DNA of 64,000 nt from Pseudomonadota bacterium (GCA_021783995.1 JAJXTH010000006.1:1-64000), one strand, 5' to 3'; counted from the first letter of the stretch, positions 37,711-47,417 are shown. The notes: generated by a model from the sequence alone, not told the origin. A program made the numbers and translations.

Positions 37711-38007
37711 ATGTTCAAAGGAGAGGAAAAGTCCGAGTTAAAGCCGTTTATCAGCGAAGTCATGTACAAAGAGATGAAGGCAGAGCTGCACGAGCACCGC
37801 TATTATCTCGAGCAGAAAGTAGAGCAGCGCACTGAGCGTTTGCTGAAGCGCATCGCATCTCTTGAAGCATGCAATGCAACGCTTTGCGACAAGCTTGCAA
37901 CAGCCCAACGGGAGCTGGCGAAGCTCAGGCAGGCAGTTCCTGACGATCAGATGATGCCGCTGCATGTCGTGGATGGGAAATGGAATGAACATCTCAGTGC
38001 GGCCTGA
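37711..38007 (+). CDS. Small coiled-coil protein of unknown function
   Basis: This 98-residue protein is mostly helical: residues 22-78 are rich in Glu, Lys, Leu and Arg (HRYYLEQKVEQRTERLLKRIASLEAC, then TAQRELAKLRQ) and predict a coiled coil. There is no signal peptide or known motif. A good ribosome binding site (GGAGGGCGAG) precedes the ATG. It lies alone, preceded by a small hairpin, 55 nt before the DUF2062 gene. Function not recognisable. Confidence 0.65.
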   Translation: MFKGEEKSELKPFISEVMYKEMKAELHEHRYYLEQKVEQRTERLLKRIASLEACNATLCDKLATAQRELAKLRQAVPDDQMMPLHVVDGKWNEHLSAA

Positions 38008-38062
38008 AGACGGAATGATTTTTGCGTGATGAATAAATTTCTGCAGGTGCGTAGAATGCGCT

Positions 38063-38581
38063 ATGAGGAACTTTCTGCGCAAACTGCTGCCGCGCCACGA
38101 TGCACTGAAGGATAACCGATGGCTCAGGCCATTTGGAAGCTGGCTGCAACAGCCTGATCTCTGGCATCTGCACAGGCGTACTGTGGCGGGCGGCGTGGCA
38201 GTGGGGCTGTTTTGCGGCCTGATACCCGGACCGTTGCAGATGATATCAGCTGCGCTGATGGCGCTGCTGTTTCGCGTCAACCTGCCTGTTGCACTGTTTA
38301 CTACGCTGTACACCAACCCATTCACCATCGTGCCGCTCTATCTGCTGGCCTACAGGATGGGCATGCTGGTCAGCGGACATCCCTTGCAGAATATGCCGCA
38401 TGCGTTTCCTGGTCTGAATGCTAACGGACTCTGGATCTGGCTGACCGGTCTTGGCAAGCCGCTGCTGATCGGTCTGCCGCTTCTGGCAATCAGCCTTTCC
38501 GTGATCGGCTATTTTGCAGTGCTGCTGCTTTGGCGAGCGATGGTGGTGATGAAGTGGCGGGCCAGGAAGCGGCGGGGCTAA
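38063..38581 (+). CDS. DUF2062 family membrane protein
   Basis: This 172-residue protein has the DUF2062 pattern: RTVAGGVAVGLFCGLIPGPLQMISAALMALLFRVNLPVA and LYTNPFTIVPLYLLAYRMG. Three membrane segments are visible, near residues 45-65, 85-105 and 130-155. The N-terminus (MRNFLRKLLP) is basic. Function is unknown. It converges on lolD with a 4-nt overlap of the 3' ends. Confidence 0.88.
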   Translation: MRNFLRKLLPRHDALKDNRWLRPFGSWLQQPDLWHLHRRTVAGGVAVGLFCGLIPGPLQMISAALMALLFRVNLPVALFTTLYTNPFTIVPLYLLAYRMGMLVSGHPLQNMPHAFPGLNANGLWIWLTGLGKPLLIGLPLLAISLSVIGYFAVLLLWRAMVVMKWRARKRRG

Positions 38582-39294
38582 TGCAGTATGCCGTCGATCA
38601 GCTGCAGACTTTTCTGCATGCGTGATGCCAGTCCCAGATCGTGGGTGACGACGATGAAGCTTGTGCCCAGTTCTTCGTTTAGCTGTTGCATCAGGTCGAA
38701 AAGGTCATCGGCGCTTTTCCTGTCGAGATTTCCGGTCGGCTCGTCCGCCAGCACGCACACAGGCTTCGTGACCAAAGCGCGCGCAACCGCAGTGCGCTGG
38801 CGCTCGCCGCCCGAGAGTTCGGCTGGAAGATGGTGGAGGCGGTGAGCAAGCCCCACCCTAGCGAGCATCGCAATGGCCACGGGTTCTGCTTCCTTGCGCT
38901 TCATGCCGCGTATTAGAAGCGGCATAGCCACGTTTTCCACTGCGGTGAATTCCGGCAGCAAATGATGGAACTGATAGACGAAGCCCAGCGACTGGTTGCG
39001 TATCATGCCGCGCTGCACTTCGTTCATCTTTCCGACTTCATGTCCCAGTATCGCGACGCTGCCGCGGGTTGCGTTGTCCAGGCCGCCCAGGAGGTGCAGC
39101 AGCGTGCTTTTTCCTGAACCCGATGCGCCTACGATTGCGATGCGCTCGCCCATGCCAACTTCAAGCGTGACGCTCTTCAGGACGGGCACTTCAAGCTTGT
39201 CAAGCAAATAGGTTTTTCCGAGGTCCCGGCATGAAATCACGGTTTGCAGTTCTTCTGTCCTCTGTCCTCTTTCATGTGTCATCTGATCATTCAT
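38578..39294 (-). CDS. lolD: Lipoprotein-releasing system ATP-binding protein LolD
   Basis: This 238-residue ABC ATPase powers extraction of lipoproteins from the inner membrane to LolA. Walker A is GASGSGKST, the signature LSGGERQR, Walker B CVLADEPTGNLD, and the family QSLGFVYQFHHLLPEFTAVENVAMP. I start it at the ATG at 39294 (MNDQMTHERG), which overlaps the lolC stop by 8 nt; a longer frame inside lolC is unlikely. Confidence 0.94.
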   Translation of the reverse strand: MNDQMTHERGQRTEELQTVISCRDLGKTYLLDKLEVPVLKSVTLEVGMGERIAIVGASGSGKSTLLHLLGGLDNATRGSVAILGHEVGKMNEVQRGMIRNQSLGFVYQFHHLLPEFTAVENVAMPLLIRGMKRKEAEPVAIAMLARVGLAHRLHHLPAELSGGERQRTAVARALVTKPVCVLADEPTGNLDRKSADDLFDLMQQLNEELGTSFIVVTHDLGLASRMQKSLQLIDGILH

Positions 39295-40531
39295 AGCGCA
39301 ATGCCTCCGCGGGTTGTGTTTTGGATGCACGGTAGCTTGGATAAAGGGTGGCGATGAGGCTGATCAAAAAAGAGATGCCCGACACCAGCATGACCTCGTG
39401 GTAGCGCAGGTCGGAAGGTAGTTCGCTGATGTAATACACGTCCTTGGACAAAAACTGCACGCCGAAGAGGTGTTCTATGAATGGAACCACTACATCCAGA
39501 TTTTTCGCAAGTACAACACCGGAGATGCTGCCAGCCAGCGTGCCTATCAGGCCGATCACAACGCCTTGCACGATGAAGATCTTCATGATGCTTGAAGGCG
39601 ACGCTCCCAGTGTGCGCAGAATCGCAATGTCTGCCTGCTTGTCGGTGACTGCCATCACGAGTGTGGAGACGATGTTGAAGGCTGCCACTGCGACAATCAG
39701 GGACAGAATGATGAACATCATCTTTTTTTCCATCTTGACCGCGCTGAAATAGTTGCTGTTTTCGTGCGTCCAGTCATTGGCATAAAGGCCGTCAGGCAAC
39801 TGGCGTTGCAGTTCGGCTGCGACAACGGGTGCTCTGTCTATATCCTTGAGCTTGGTGCTGATGCCTGTCACTGCATCACCAAGTTGAAACAGTTTTTGCG
39901 CATCATTGATGTTGATGAGAGCCAGGCTATTGTCATAAGGCGCCATGCCGATCTCGAAGATGCCCACCACGCGGAACTGCTTCAAGCGAGGCATCATGCC
40001 AGCTGGCGTGATGGTTCCCTGCGGTGCGATCAGCATGACCTTGTCGTTCATCCTCACACCCAGGGCGCGCGCGAGATCGGAACCCAGCACGATGCCAAAC
40101 TCGCCGCTGCGCAGATTGGCAAGCGAACCCGCCTTGACCTTGTTTGCAAGTTCCGTAATCGAGATTTCGCGCTGCGGGTCTATGCCTCGCACCATCACTC
40201 CCTGCACGCTCTGGCCGTAAGATAGCATTCCCTGTCCTGATACATAGGGGGCTGCGGCAAGCACTTCGGGGTTGCGTTCGATTCTTTCCATTATGCTATT
40301 CCAGCCTTCCATGCGTCCGCCGTCGGCCACCACTTCGAGGTGTGGGGATGCACCCAGCATGCGCGCGCGGATTTCCTTCTGGAATCCGTTCATCACAGAC
40401 AGCACGACGATTAGCGCCATCACGCCCAGCGCCATGCCCAGGACGGAGATCAGCGAGATGAAGGAGATGAAATGGTTGCGCCTCTTTGCGCGGGTGTAGC
40501 GCAGGCCGATGAAGAGTTCGTAGGGTTGCAA
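39287..40531 (-). CDS. lolC: Lipoprotein-releasing system permease LolC/LolE
   Basis: This roughly 414-residue permease begins QPYELFIGLRYTRAKRRNHFISFISLISVLG, the conserved LolC/E start, here from TTG 40531 with no clear ribosome binding site. It has four membrane helices (about 25-50, then three between 265 and 400) and a large periplasmic domain between. Only one permease gene lies beside lolD, so the transporter may be a homodimer (as in LolF-type systems) unless a second gene lies elsewhere. Confidence 0.92.
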   Translation of the reverse strand: MQPYELFIGLRYTRAKRRNHFISFISLISVLGMALGVMALIVVLSVMNGFQKEIRARMLGASPHLEVVADGGRMEGWNSIMERIERNPEVLAAAPYVSGQGMLSYGQSVQGVMVRGIDPQREISITELANKVKAGSLANLRSGEFGIVLGSDLARALGVRMNDKVMLIAPQGTITPAGMMPRLKQFRVVGIFEIGMAPYDNSLALININDAQKLFQLGDAVTGISTKLKDIDRAPVVAAELQRQLPDGLYANDWTHENSNYFSAVKMEKKMMFIILSLIVAVAAFNIVSTLVMAVTDKQADIAILRTLGASPSSIMKIFIVQGVVIGLIGTLAGSISGVVLAKNLDVVVPFIEHLFGVQFLSKDVYYISELPSDLRYHEVMLVSGISFLISLIATLYPSYRASKTQPAEALRYE

Positions 40532-40585
40532 GATAAATAATCGCGTGGAACGGACAGACGATAGTTTGCCACAATCTTCCCGAGT

Positions 40586-41611
40586 ATGACAGGCGTGGGA
40601 GATGCTAAACTTCCGCTTGTGAAACGCGTACACCTCATCATCGCCGACTTGTTTCTCCCCAATGAAATAGCAGCCAGCGCGGGGCTGCGTCTGCCAGCGC
40701 TGGAAAAGATCTTTGCGCGAGGAAATAGGCAGACCTGTCCGGCGATACCATTCGAATCCTTGTTGTGCGATCTCTTCGGATTTCCCGGGGGGATTGCGCC
40801 GGTTTGCGCGGCATTCGACGGGCTGGGTTCTGGCGCCTGGATGCGCGCCGATCCTGTGCATGTGCGGCTGCAGCGGGACCAGGTGGTGGTGATTCCCGAT
40901 GTCGATGTCAGCTCCGAAGAGGCGGCGAAGCTATGCAGAAGCATCAACGAACATTTTGCAGGGCAGGGCATGGAGTTTTGCGCACCACATGAAAACCGCT
41001 GGTATGTGCGGCTCGATGCACCGCCTGACATAGAGACAGTGCCGATCTCGCAGGCCGCTTTCCGCGACATGCATGGCAATCTGCCAAGCGGGATTGAAGA
41101 GCGGCGCTGGCGCAAGTTGCATAATGAGATGCAGATGCTGTTGCATGCGCACCCTGTAAACGAGATCCGAGAGGAGAATGGAGAATTGCCCATCAACAGC
41201 CTGTGGTTCTGGGGCAATGGAGATGATGCGAAGATGGATCCCCATTTCAGCCATGCGAGCTCCGACGAGAAGCTTGCCGAAATGCTTTCATCTTCTGCGG
41301 GCATCCTTTTCACGCCATGGCTACCTCAATGGCAAGGCTCGGCAGGCGATGATGAACTGCTCATTTTCACGAGGTTGAGACACGTCCTGCAGCGCGGGGA
41401 TTTTTCTGCCTGGCGAGAGACGCTGCAGGATTTTGAATCAAACTATGCCAAGCCGTTGTGGCAGGCGCTGCGCCAAGGCAGGATTGCAGGGCTGGATCTG
41501 ACTGTCGTGGGCGGCGATCATCTTTATCGCCTGTCTCTGAAACGCAAGGATACTTGGGCGTTTTGGCGCAGCAAGAGGCTTTTGGATGCGGATGCATGGA
41601 ATGAAGATTGA
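40586..41611 (+). CDS. Conserved RpfE-like (COG4255-type) protein of unknown function
   Basis: This 341-residue protein matches a family I recall from Beta- and Gammaproteobacteria: HLIIADLFLPNEIAA start, GAWMRADPVHVRLQRDQVVV (about 90-109), the RWYVRLDAPPDI segment, NEMQMLLHAHPVNEIREENGELPINSLWFWGNG (about 180-213). It is sometimes annotated as RpfE or as a phosphoglycerate-mutase-like protein, with no proven activity. It is divergent from lolC. The ATG at 40586 is used; a GTG at 40619 begins closer to the family start. Confidence 0.75.
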   Translation: MTGVGDAKLPLVKRVHLIIADLFLPNEIAASAGLRLPALEKIFARGNRQTCPAIPFESLLCDLFGFPGGIAPVCAAFDGLGSGAWMRADPVHVRLQRDQVVVIPDVDVSSEEAAKLCRSINEHFAGQGMEFCAPHENRWYVRLDAPPDIETVPISQAAFRDMHGNLPSGIEERRWRKLHNEMQMLLHAHPVNEIREENGELPINSLWFWGNGDDAKMDPHFSHASSDEKLAEMLSSSAGILFTPWLPQWQGSAGDDELLIFTRLRHVLQRGDFSAWRETLQDFESNYAKPLWQALRQGRIAGLDLTVVGGDHLYRLSLKRKDTWAFWRSKRLLDADAWNED

Positions 41612-41618
41612 AGTTTTC

Positions 41619-41645
41619 GGCACCCGGAATTCATCCCCGGGCGCC
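41619..41645 (+). terminator. GC-rich hairpin after the RpfE-like gene
   Basis: GGCACCCGG pairs with CCGGGCGCC (one mismatch) around a short AT-containing loop, 7 nt past the stop. A T tract is lacking, so termination is uncertain. The rest of the gap to accA (41646-41731) contains a TATCAT at 41655-41660 as a possible accA -10. Confidence 0.45.
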
Positions 41646-41731
41646 GGTTTGTAGTATCATCGCGCCGCGATCGATGGTGCTGCCATCGAGAATAATCCAT
41701 CTTAAAAACTGGCAACGAGCTAGGTATCCAT

Positions 41732-42703
41732 ATGAAAGTGACTTTCCTGGATTTTGAAGATTCCATTGCGGACCTGGAAGACAAGATCGAACAGCTGCGC
41801 AGCGTGCAGGATGATACTGCGACGCTCGATATCGTTGATGAAATCGATCAGTTGTCGAAGAAAAGCGAGGTGCTGCTGAAGGAGCTGTATGCGAAGCTTA
41901 CGCCCTGGCAGATATCCAAAGTGTCGCGCCATCCGCAGCGCCCGTATACGCTGGATTACATCGAGCATTTGTTCACTGATTTTGAAGAGCTGCACGGTGA
42001 CCGCAATTTTGCCGATGACAGGGCCATCGTAGGAGGTCTTGCGCGTTTCAATGGCCAGAGCGTGATGGTGATCGGCCATCAGAAGGGGCGCGACACCAAG
42101 GAAAAGATTGTGCGCAATTTCGGCATGCCGCGGCCCGAGGGCTACCGCAAGGCCATGCGCCTGATGCGTCTGGCCGAGAAATTCGGAATTCCCATCATGA
42201 CTTTTGTTGATACCCCTGGCGCCTACCCCGGCGTGGGTGCAGAAGAGCGAGGTCAATCCGAGGCGATAGGACGAAATCTGTACGAGATGAGCGAATTGCG
42301 CGTGCCTGTCATCTGCACCATCATAGGAGAAGGCGGTTCGGGTGGAGCGCTTGCAATCGCGGTGGGAGATGCGACGCTGATGCTTCAATACAGCACGTAT
42401 TCCGTGATTTCCCCCGAAGGCTGCGCATCGATACTCTGGAAGAGTGCTGACAAGGCGGAGGATGCGGCCGAAACCCTGGGCATAACCGCAAGCCGCCTGA
42501 AGGCGCTCGGCATCGTGGACAAAATCATTCCCGAGCCTCTGGGCGGAGCACATAGGGATTATCCTGCAATCATGCAGAGCATGAGAAAGGCATTGCAGGA
42601 TGCGCTGAAAGCTGCCCAGGCCAAGCCCACCGATGACCTGCTGCGCGATCGTTTCAACCGCCTGATGAGCCATGGCAAATTCAAGGAAATCGAGCTTAGC
42701 TGA
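41732..42703 (+). CDS. accA: Acetyl-CoA carboxylase carboxyltransferase subunit alpha
   Basis: This 323-residue subunit, with AccD, carboxylates acetyl-CoA to malonyl-CoA for fatty acid synthesis. Signatures are [53 protein letters not shown], and [20 protein letters not shown]. The length is standard (about 320). Its last 32 nt overlap the tilS start, so the two genes are coupled. Confidence 0.96.
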   Translation: MKVTFLDFEDSIADLEDKIEQLRSVQDDTATLDIVDEIDQLSKKSEVLLKELYAKLTPWQISKVSRHPQRPYTLDYIEHLFTDFEELHGDRNFADDRAIVGGLARFNGQSVMVIGHQKGRDTKEKIVRNFGMPRPEGYRKAMRLMRLAEKFGIPIMTFVDTPGAYPGVGAEERGQSEAIGRNLYEMSELRVPVICTIIGEGGSGGALAIAVGDATLMLQYSTYSVISPEGCASILWKSADKAEDAAETLGITASRLKALGIVDKIIPEPLGGAHRDYPAIMQSMRKALQDALKAAQAKPTDDLLRDRFNRLMSHGKFKEIELS

Positions 42704-44000
42704 TCTGGCGAATGACGTTGTTACAGTGCTGCCCGCCGGTAGTTCTATCCTGGTGGGTTTGAGCGGCGGAGTGGATTCGGTCGTGCTGCTTAATCTGTTG
42801 CACGATCTTGCACCGCGTTTTTCCTGGAAGCTAAGCGCCATGCATGTCCATCACGGCATCAGTCCCCACGCCGATGACTGGTCGAAATTTTGCGTGGACT
42901 TGTGCGCCGGTCTCGGCATTGCTGTCACGGTCAAAAGAGTGGACATTGCTCCCTTGCATGCACATGGCGTGGAAGCGGCTGCGCGCAAGCTAAGATATGC
43001 GGCATTTGCCGAAGAATTCTGCGATTACGTAGTACTTGCCCACCATCAGGACGATCAGGCAGAGACGCTGCTCTTGCAGCTTTTGCGAGGCTCAGGTATC
43101 AAGGGGGCGAGCGCGATGCCGATGGTCTCTGACGGTTGTGCGAGCCAGAAGATCGTTCGCCCCTTGCTGCATTGCACGCGCGATGAGATTCTCGAATATG
43201 CGCATGAACGCTCGCTGCAATGGATAGAAGACGAGAGCAATGAGGATGTATATTATCCGCGCAATTTTTTGCGTCATCGACTCTTTCCCATGCTTGAGAA
43301 AAAATTTCCCGCTTACCGGGAAACATTGTCCCGCAGCACCGAGCATTTTGCGGAAGCCAGCGAACTCCTGGACGATCTGGCGAGCATGGATGGAAAGGAT
43401 GCGATATCCGGGAGCACATTGAGGATGGACGCATTAAAAAGCCTGAGTCATGTGCGCGCAAAAAATCTTCTGCGCCACTTCCTGCATCGGATGAATGCGC
43501 CGATGCCGCAGGCTGTACAGATTGATGAGATGTTGCACCAGCTTTTGACGGCAAGAAATGATGCCGATGTCTGCATCGAATTCGGCGGCTGGCAGATGCG
43601 GCGGTTTCGTGGCGTGGCACATGTCTTTCTCCGGCAGGCGGAGTTTGATCCGGATTACGTGCTGGCGTGGCAAGGGGAAGCGCGGCTCGTCTGGCCGGCA
43701 ACCGGTATGTTGATCAATTTTCTTCAGTCAACTGGGCAGGGAATGAGCCTTGCGAAACTGAGAAGCGCTCCTGTCGCTTTTCGGTTGCGCCGAGGCGGGG
43801 AGGCATTGCGTCCCGCGCCAAGATCCGCAATCCGCAGCCTGAAGAACCTGTTTCAGGAGCATGGCATCCCGCCCTGGCAGCGCGACAGGTTGCCGCTGCT
43901 TTATTGCGGGGATGAACTGGTCTGCGTGCTGGGTGTTGCAATTGCTGTGGAATATCAGTGCAAGGAAGGCGAGGCGGGCATGAGGCTGGAGATGGGCTGA
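42672..44000 (+). CDS. tilS: tRNA(Ile)-lysidine synthase TilS
   Basis: This 442-residue ATPase modifies C34 of the AUA-reading tRNA(Ile) to lysidine. The PP-loop is [17 protein letters not shown] (about 28-44), followed by [33 protein letters not shown] (about 116-136) and the RNA-binding C-terminal domain with [10 protein letters not shown]. Overlap with accA is a common proteobacterial order. The ATG at 42672 lies inside accA; a later start is possible. Confidence 0.94.
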   Translation: MANSRKSSLADLANDVVTVLPAGSSILVGLSGGVDSVVLLNLLHDLAPRFSWKLSAMHVHHGISPHADDWSKFCVDLCAGLGIAVTVKRVDIAPLHAHGVEAAARKLRYAAFAEEFCDYVVLAHHQDDQAETLLLQLLRGSGIKGASAMPMVSDGCASQKIVRPLLHCTRDEILEYAHERSLQWIEDESNEDVYYPRNFLRHRLFPMLEKKFPAYRETLSRSTEHFAEASELLDDLASMDGKDAISGSTLRMDALKSLSHVRAKNLLRHFLHRMNAPMPQAVQIDEMLHQLLTARNDADVCIEFGGWQMRRFRGVAHVFLRQAEFDPDYVLAWQGEARLVWPATGMLINFLQSTGQGMSLAKLRSAPVAFRLRRGGEALRPAPRSAIRSLKNLFQEHGIPPWQRDRLPLLYCGDELVCVLGVAIAVEYQCKEGEAGMRLEMG

Positions 44001-44011
44001 TGATCAGCATT

Positions 44012-45298
44012 TCAGGAGTCATTCTGCTTTTTTGACCATTCGATCTGCTTCAATTTGATCAGCGGCTTTCCAGGGATGCTTCCAGCAGGCGGTTGGAGCT
44101 CGCGTATCAGGGGGTGCTTCAGCTCGTCATCGCTGAGTTCGGTTTTCGCTGGATACTTTATTTTTCCGGTGTCCTGGGCTGTTTTGACGGATTCGACCGG
44201 TGCTGGTTTGACGGGCTCGGGTTTGGTGGGAGGCGTGGCTGTTACGGGCTCAGGCTTGGCTATGGCCACTGGTTTGACGGGCGGGGTCGGTTTTTTGTCG
44301 GCTTGTGCTTTCTTTTCCGCTTTGGCGGGTCTGCCTTCGGCCTCAATTTCCCTTCTTCTCCTTGCGGCTTCGGCATTTATCTCGGCTCTGCGCCTTGCCA
44401 TCTGAGTTTCCAGCATGCTGCGCTGGCTGGCGCGCGTCCTGTCAGACTTGACCTGAGCCAGTTCCTTCCTTAGTTCATCCAGCTCCTTTCTGACATCGTT
44501 CAATTCCTGAGACTGTTCTTTTGTTTCTAATGCAGCCTGAGCGGCAGCCTTCTGTTTGGCATCTTCCAGGGCCTGATTGATTGCAGCCCGTTCTTCGGCG
44601 ATGCGTGCGGCTTCGGCCTGTGCCGCTTTCTGCTCTTCTTCCAGTCTGGTTTCATCCGCCTGGCGTTTGGCTATATTCTTCTCAAGTGCAGCGCGGTTCG
44701 CGAGATAGCCATTGCGCTCTTTTTCGTCGCTTGCATAATTGGCTGCCGTGCCATACCACTTTGCGGCCATCGCATCGTTTTGCGCAACACCTAATCCCTT
44801 CGCATAACATTCGGCCAGTTTGGCGTGTGCGATCGCATTGCCCTGTTCGGCAGCCAGCCGGTACCATTTGACGGCCTCGCCGTCATTCTGCTGCACTCCC
44901 AGACCTGCTGCATAGATTTGCCCGACCTGAAGCTCTGCGGATGCGTTGCGTTGCTTTGCGGCAAGGGTCAGCCAATGCAGCGCCTTCTGATAGTCCTGTG
45001 CTACTCCTGTGCCGTTTTCATACATCATGCCCAGATTGACCTGGGCCAGTACATAGCCCTGTTCGGCAGCGGCAAGATACCACTGCATCGCGACGGCATA
45101 GTCGCGCTGTATTACGCGGTTTTGAGAATACAGTGCGCCCAGATTGAATTGTGCAACCGGGTTGCCATTTTTTGCCAGCGGAAGCAGCAGTGTTACCGCC
45201 TTGACGTCATTGCCGGCCTCCTTGGCGCGCAGCGCTTCATCGAGCTCGCTGGCCTGCGCAACGGCAGTCAGCAATAACAGTATGATCAATATCCTCAT
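44012..45298 (-). CDS. Secreted Sel1-repeat protein with coiled-coil and proline-rich tail
   Basis: This 428-residue protein begins with a signal peptide (MRILIILLLLTAVAQAS). Residues 20-190 hold four to five Sel1-type repeats (AQFNLGALYSQ, AQVNLGMMYENGTGVAQDYQKALHWL, AELQVGQIYAAGLGVQQND, AHAKLAECYAKGLGVAQND). A long coiled coil (about 205-320) is rich in Ala, Glu and Arg. A Pro/Lys/Val region (330-390) follows. It resembles periplasmic scaffolding proteins; no enzymatic motif is visible. A hairpin (45314-45336) lies just upstream. Confidence 0.8.
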   Translation of the reverse strand: MRILIILLLLTAVAQASELDEALRAKEAGNDVKAVTLLLPLAKNGNPVAQFNLGALYSQNRVIQRDYAVAMQWYLAAAEQGYVLAQVNLGMMYENGTGVAQDYQKALHWLTLAAKQRNASAELQVGQIYAAGLGVQQNDGEAVKWYRLAAEQGNAIAHAKLAECYAKGLGVAQNDAMAAKWYGTAANYASDEKERNGYLANRAALEKNIAKRQADETRLEEEQKAAQAEAARIAEERAAINQALEDAKQKAAAQAALETKEQSQELNDVRKELDELRKELAQVKSDRTRASQRSMLETQMARRRAEINAEAARRRREIEAEGRPAKAEKKAQADKKPTPPVKPVAIAKPEPVTATPPTKPEPVKPAPVESVKTAQDTGKIKYPAKTELSDDELKHPLIRELQPPAGSIPGKPLIKLKQIEWSKKQNDS

Positions 45299-45313
45299 GT
45301 GGCGAGCTCTTCA

Positions 45314-45336
45314 AGGCACGCTGCCGAGGCGTGCCT
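45314..45336 (-). other. Hairpin in the leader of the Sel1-repeat gene
   Basis: AGGCACGC pairs perfectly with GCGTGCCT around a 7-nt loop, 16 nt upstream of the start codon on the minus strand. It lacks a T tract. It could influence translation of the Sel1 gene. The surrounding 45299-45460 gap contains no other gene. Confidence 0.45.
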
Positions 45337-45460
45337 GGTTGATGGTAGTGCCGATGATCGTTACACCCAGATACCGGAATGCAGAAAGTCACCGCGCATC
45401 TGTTGATGATATCGGCAGATCCGGGAAAAACTTTACCGGCGTGCGGGAATGGAGAGGTTT

Positions 45461-46408
45461 TTATTTCAGTGTGTGGCAGGAAACACGGTTGCGTCCGCCC
45501 TGCTTGGATGCGTAGAGCGCCTGATCCGCCTCATCGATCAGTTGCTCATGGTTGGGCAGGTCGGGCCTGAATTCGGATACACCCATGCTGATGCTGACCT
45601 TGATTTCCCTGTTCTGGAAGAAAACGGGGGTTTCTTCTGTGGCAAGACGCACCCGTTCAGCAAGGATGCGCGCGTCTTCGAGGGATGTGGAAGGGAGCAT
45701 GATGGCAAATTCTTCGCCGCCATAGCGGCCGATGATGTCCGTAGTGCGCAACATGCCGCCCACGCGCTGTGAAATGCTGCGCAAAACCTCATCTCCGCCA
45801 AGGTGTCCGTAGTTGTCGTTGACCTGCTTGAAGTGATCGAGGTCGAAAAGGATGAAAGAAAACGGTTCGCCATAGCGTTTCGCGCGGTCGAATTCGATGG
45901 CGATGTGTTTGTCGAGATAGCGGCGATTGTATATCCCCGTGAGGCCGTCCCGGTTGTTGCTCTCGCCCAGGGATTCCAGCGCTTCCTTGAGCAGCGTCTG
46001 ACTGAAAGCGACGTCAGTCACATCCATCAGTGTGATGCACACGGCTTCGACTTCATTGCTTTCGTCCTTGACCGGCAGGAAAGTGCAGTTCTGATACATG
46101 AAGTCGCAGCCGCCGGTGATGGGGCGGTTATGCGGAAAACGGAACAGGTAGGGTCTTTGCTCCCATGAGGTGAAGGCAAAATTCTTGAGCAAGAATACGC
46201 TCTGGATTTTTTTTTGAAGCCAGTTTTCGGGCAGATCCGGAAAGCATGCAAACATGTTCTTTCCGATGACTTCGTCTTCGCTTATCTCGCTGTGCCTTGC
46301 CATGAAGTGATTCCACAGCGTGATCTCCATGTGCCGGTTGACCACAAAGATGCCGACATCGACCCATTTCACGATGAAATCAGGCAGATTTTGCGGTGTA
46401 TTGGCCAA
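45461..46408 (-). CDS. Diguanylate cyclase with N-terminal PAS domain
   Basis: This 315-residue cytoplasmic enzyme makes c-di-GMP from two GTP. A PAS domain covers about 8-135 (FVVNRHMEITLWN, ending VEAVCITLMDVTD). The cyclase domain has DGLTGIYNRRYLD (about 154-166), FDLDHFKQVNDNYGHLGGDEVL and an intact GGEEF (230-234). The product-inhibition site RTTD is at 221-224, five residues before it. No membrane segment. It follows the CheC-like and CheY-like genes on the same strand (5-nt gap), forming a three-gene signalling cassette. Confidence 0.92.
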   Translation of the reverse strand: MANTPQNLPDFIVKWVDVGIFVVNRHMEITLWNHFMARHSEISEDEVIGKNMFACFPDLPENWLQKKIQSVFLLKNFAFTSWEQRPYLFRFPHNRPITGGCDFMYQNCTFLPVKDESNEVEAVCITLMDVTDVAFSQTLLKEALESLGESNNRDGLTGIYNRRYLDKHIAIEFDRAKRYGEPFSFILFDLDHFKQVNDNYGHLGGDEVLRSISQRVGGMLRTTDIIGRYGGEEFAIMLPSTSLEDARILAERVRLATEETPVFFQNREIKVSISMGVSEFRPDLPNHEQLIDEADQALYASKQGGRNRVSCHTLK

Positions 46409-46413
46409 TGGTG

Positions 46414-47052
46414 TCAGAAGGAGGCAATGAACTCGTCAAGCACGCCGCGGATTTTCTCGATGGTCTTTTCGGGCATCAACATGATGAGATGGGATACAAA
46501 ATTCCGATTTTCCAGCGTGAAATTCACTTCCACCAGCAATGCATGAGTCCAGCTGAGTTTCTCGGGGTTGATCAGCGTTTCTGGCGGCACGTTAACCGCC
46601 ATCAATGAAGGAGCGGAAAAGCGCAGTTCTCCGGAACTGTTTTCCGTGGAGATACCCTTCAACTGTTCGGTGATGCCGCCCAGGCATGCCCCGACCAGAA
46701 TGTTGGCGACGTCGAGCAGCAACTCGGTCTCTGCAGCCTGATCCAGTTCATCAGCATGGCCCATCATCCCGGCAAGCTCCTTGCAGCCCGCCTGCTGGTA
46801 AATGACGATCGCCTCACCCAGAAGGTAGCCCTGGAAAGACTGCCTTGCCGCAGTCACTTCAGCATCGGTTCCGACGAGATTGCGTATGCTGTGCGCGACT
46901 TCGGTCAGCGCCAGCATGTTGATACGCGGCACGGAAAGGTTGACAAAGGCATCGAGCAAAGTGGCAAGCGATGCACCTGCCTGTCCCATGGCAATGTTGG
47001 TGATCTCCTGCAGGGCATCGCGCTGGTCGGAGTTTAGCGGGGCGATGCTCAT
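46414..47052 (-). CDS. CheC-like CheY-phosphatase
   Basis: This 212-residue protein shows the two-fold CheC active-site pattern. The first site is LQEITNIAMGQAGASLA with Glu16 and Asn19. The second is LLLDVANILVGACLGGI with Asp114 and Asn117, where CheC normally has Glu. These proteins dephosphorylate CheY. It begins in a 4-nt overlap with the CheY-like receiver gene, making that protein its likely partner. No chemotaxis genes surround it. Confidence 0.85.
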   Translation of the reverse strand: MSIAPLNSDQRDALQEITNIAMGQAGASLATLLDAFVNLSVPRINMLALTEVAHSIRNLVGTDAEVTAARQSFQGYLLGEAIVIYQQAGCKELAGMMGHADELDQAAETELLLDVANILVGACLGGITEQLKGISTENSSGELRFSAPSLMAVNVPPETLINPEKLSWTHALLVEVNFTLENRNFVSHLIMLMPEKTIEKIRGVLDEFIASF

Positions 47053-47417
47053 AGTTCAACCCCGTATTCTCTCAGTACTGATTCGAGTATCTCAGGAGAT
47101 ACTGGTTTCTTGACGAAGGCCAGTGCGCCTAGCTTCTTTGCGCGCTCCTGAGCGATGGGTTGGATGTCTGCGGAAACGACGATGACGAAGCTGTCGAGAC
47201 CCTCTTTCTGCAAGGTTTCCAGAACCTGATAACCATCCATTTCTGGCATGGTCAGGTCGAGAAACATCACATGGGCTTTTCCGGAGCGGTATGCGTGAAG
47301 CGCCTCGTGACCATTGCCTGCCTGAGTGATTTCGACGTTCCAGCTCGCGGGTAGAGACTTGATCAGCATCTTGCGAGCCATTGCTGAATCATCGACAACT
47401 AGAATCGGAGTGGTCAT
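47049..47417 (-). CDS. CheY-like single-domain response regulator
   Basis: This 122-residue receiver has the phosphoryl site Asp54 in MFLDLTMPEMDG, acidic Asp9-Asp10 in LVVDDSAMARKML, Ser82 in VVSAD and Lys104 in FVKKPV. There is no output domain, so it signals by protein contact. It heads the cassette with the CheC-like phosphatase and a GGEEF cyclase. No histidine kinase is adjacent; a remote kinase must phosphorylate it. Confidence 0.9.
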   Translation of the reverse strand: MTTPILVVDDSAMARKMLIKSLPASWNVEITQAGNGHEALHAYRSGKAHVMFLDLTMPEMDGYQVLETLQKEGLDSFVIVVSADIQPIAQERAKKLGALAFVKKPVSPEILESVLREYGVEL

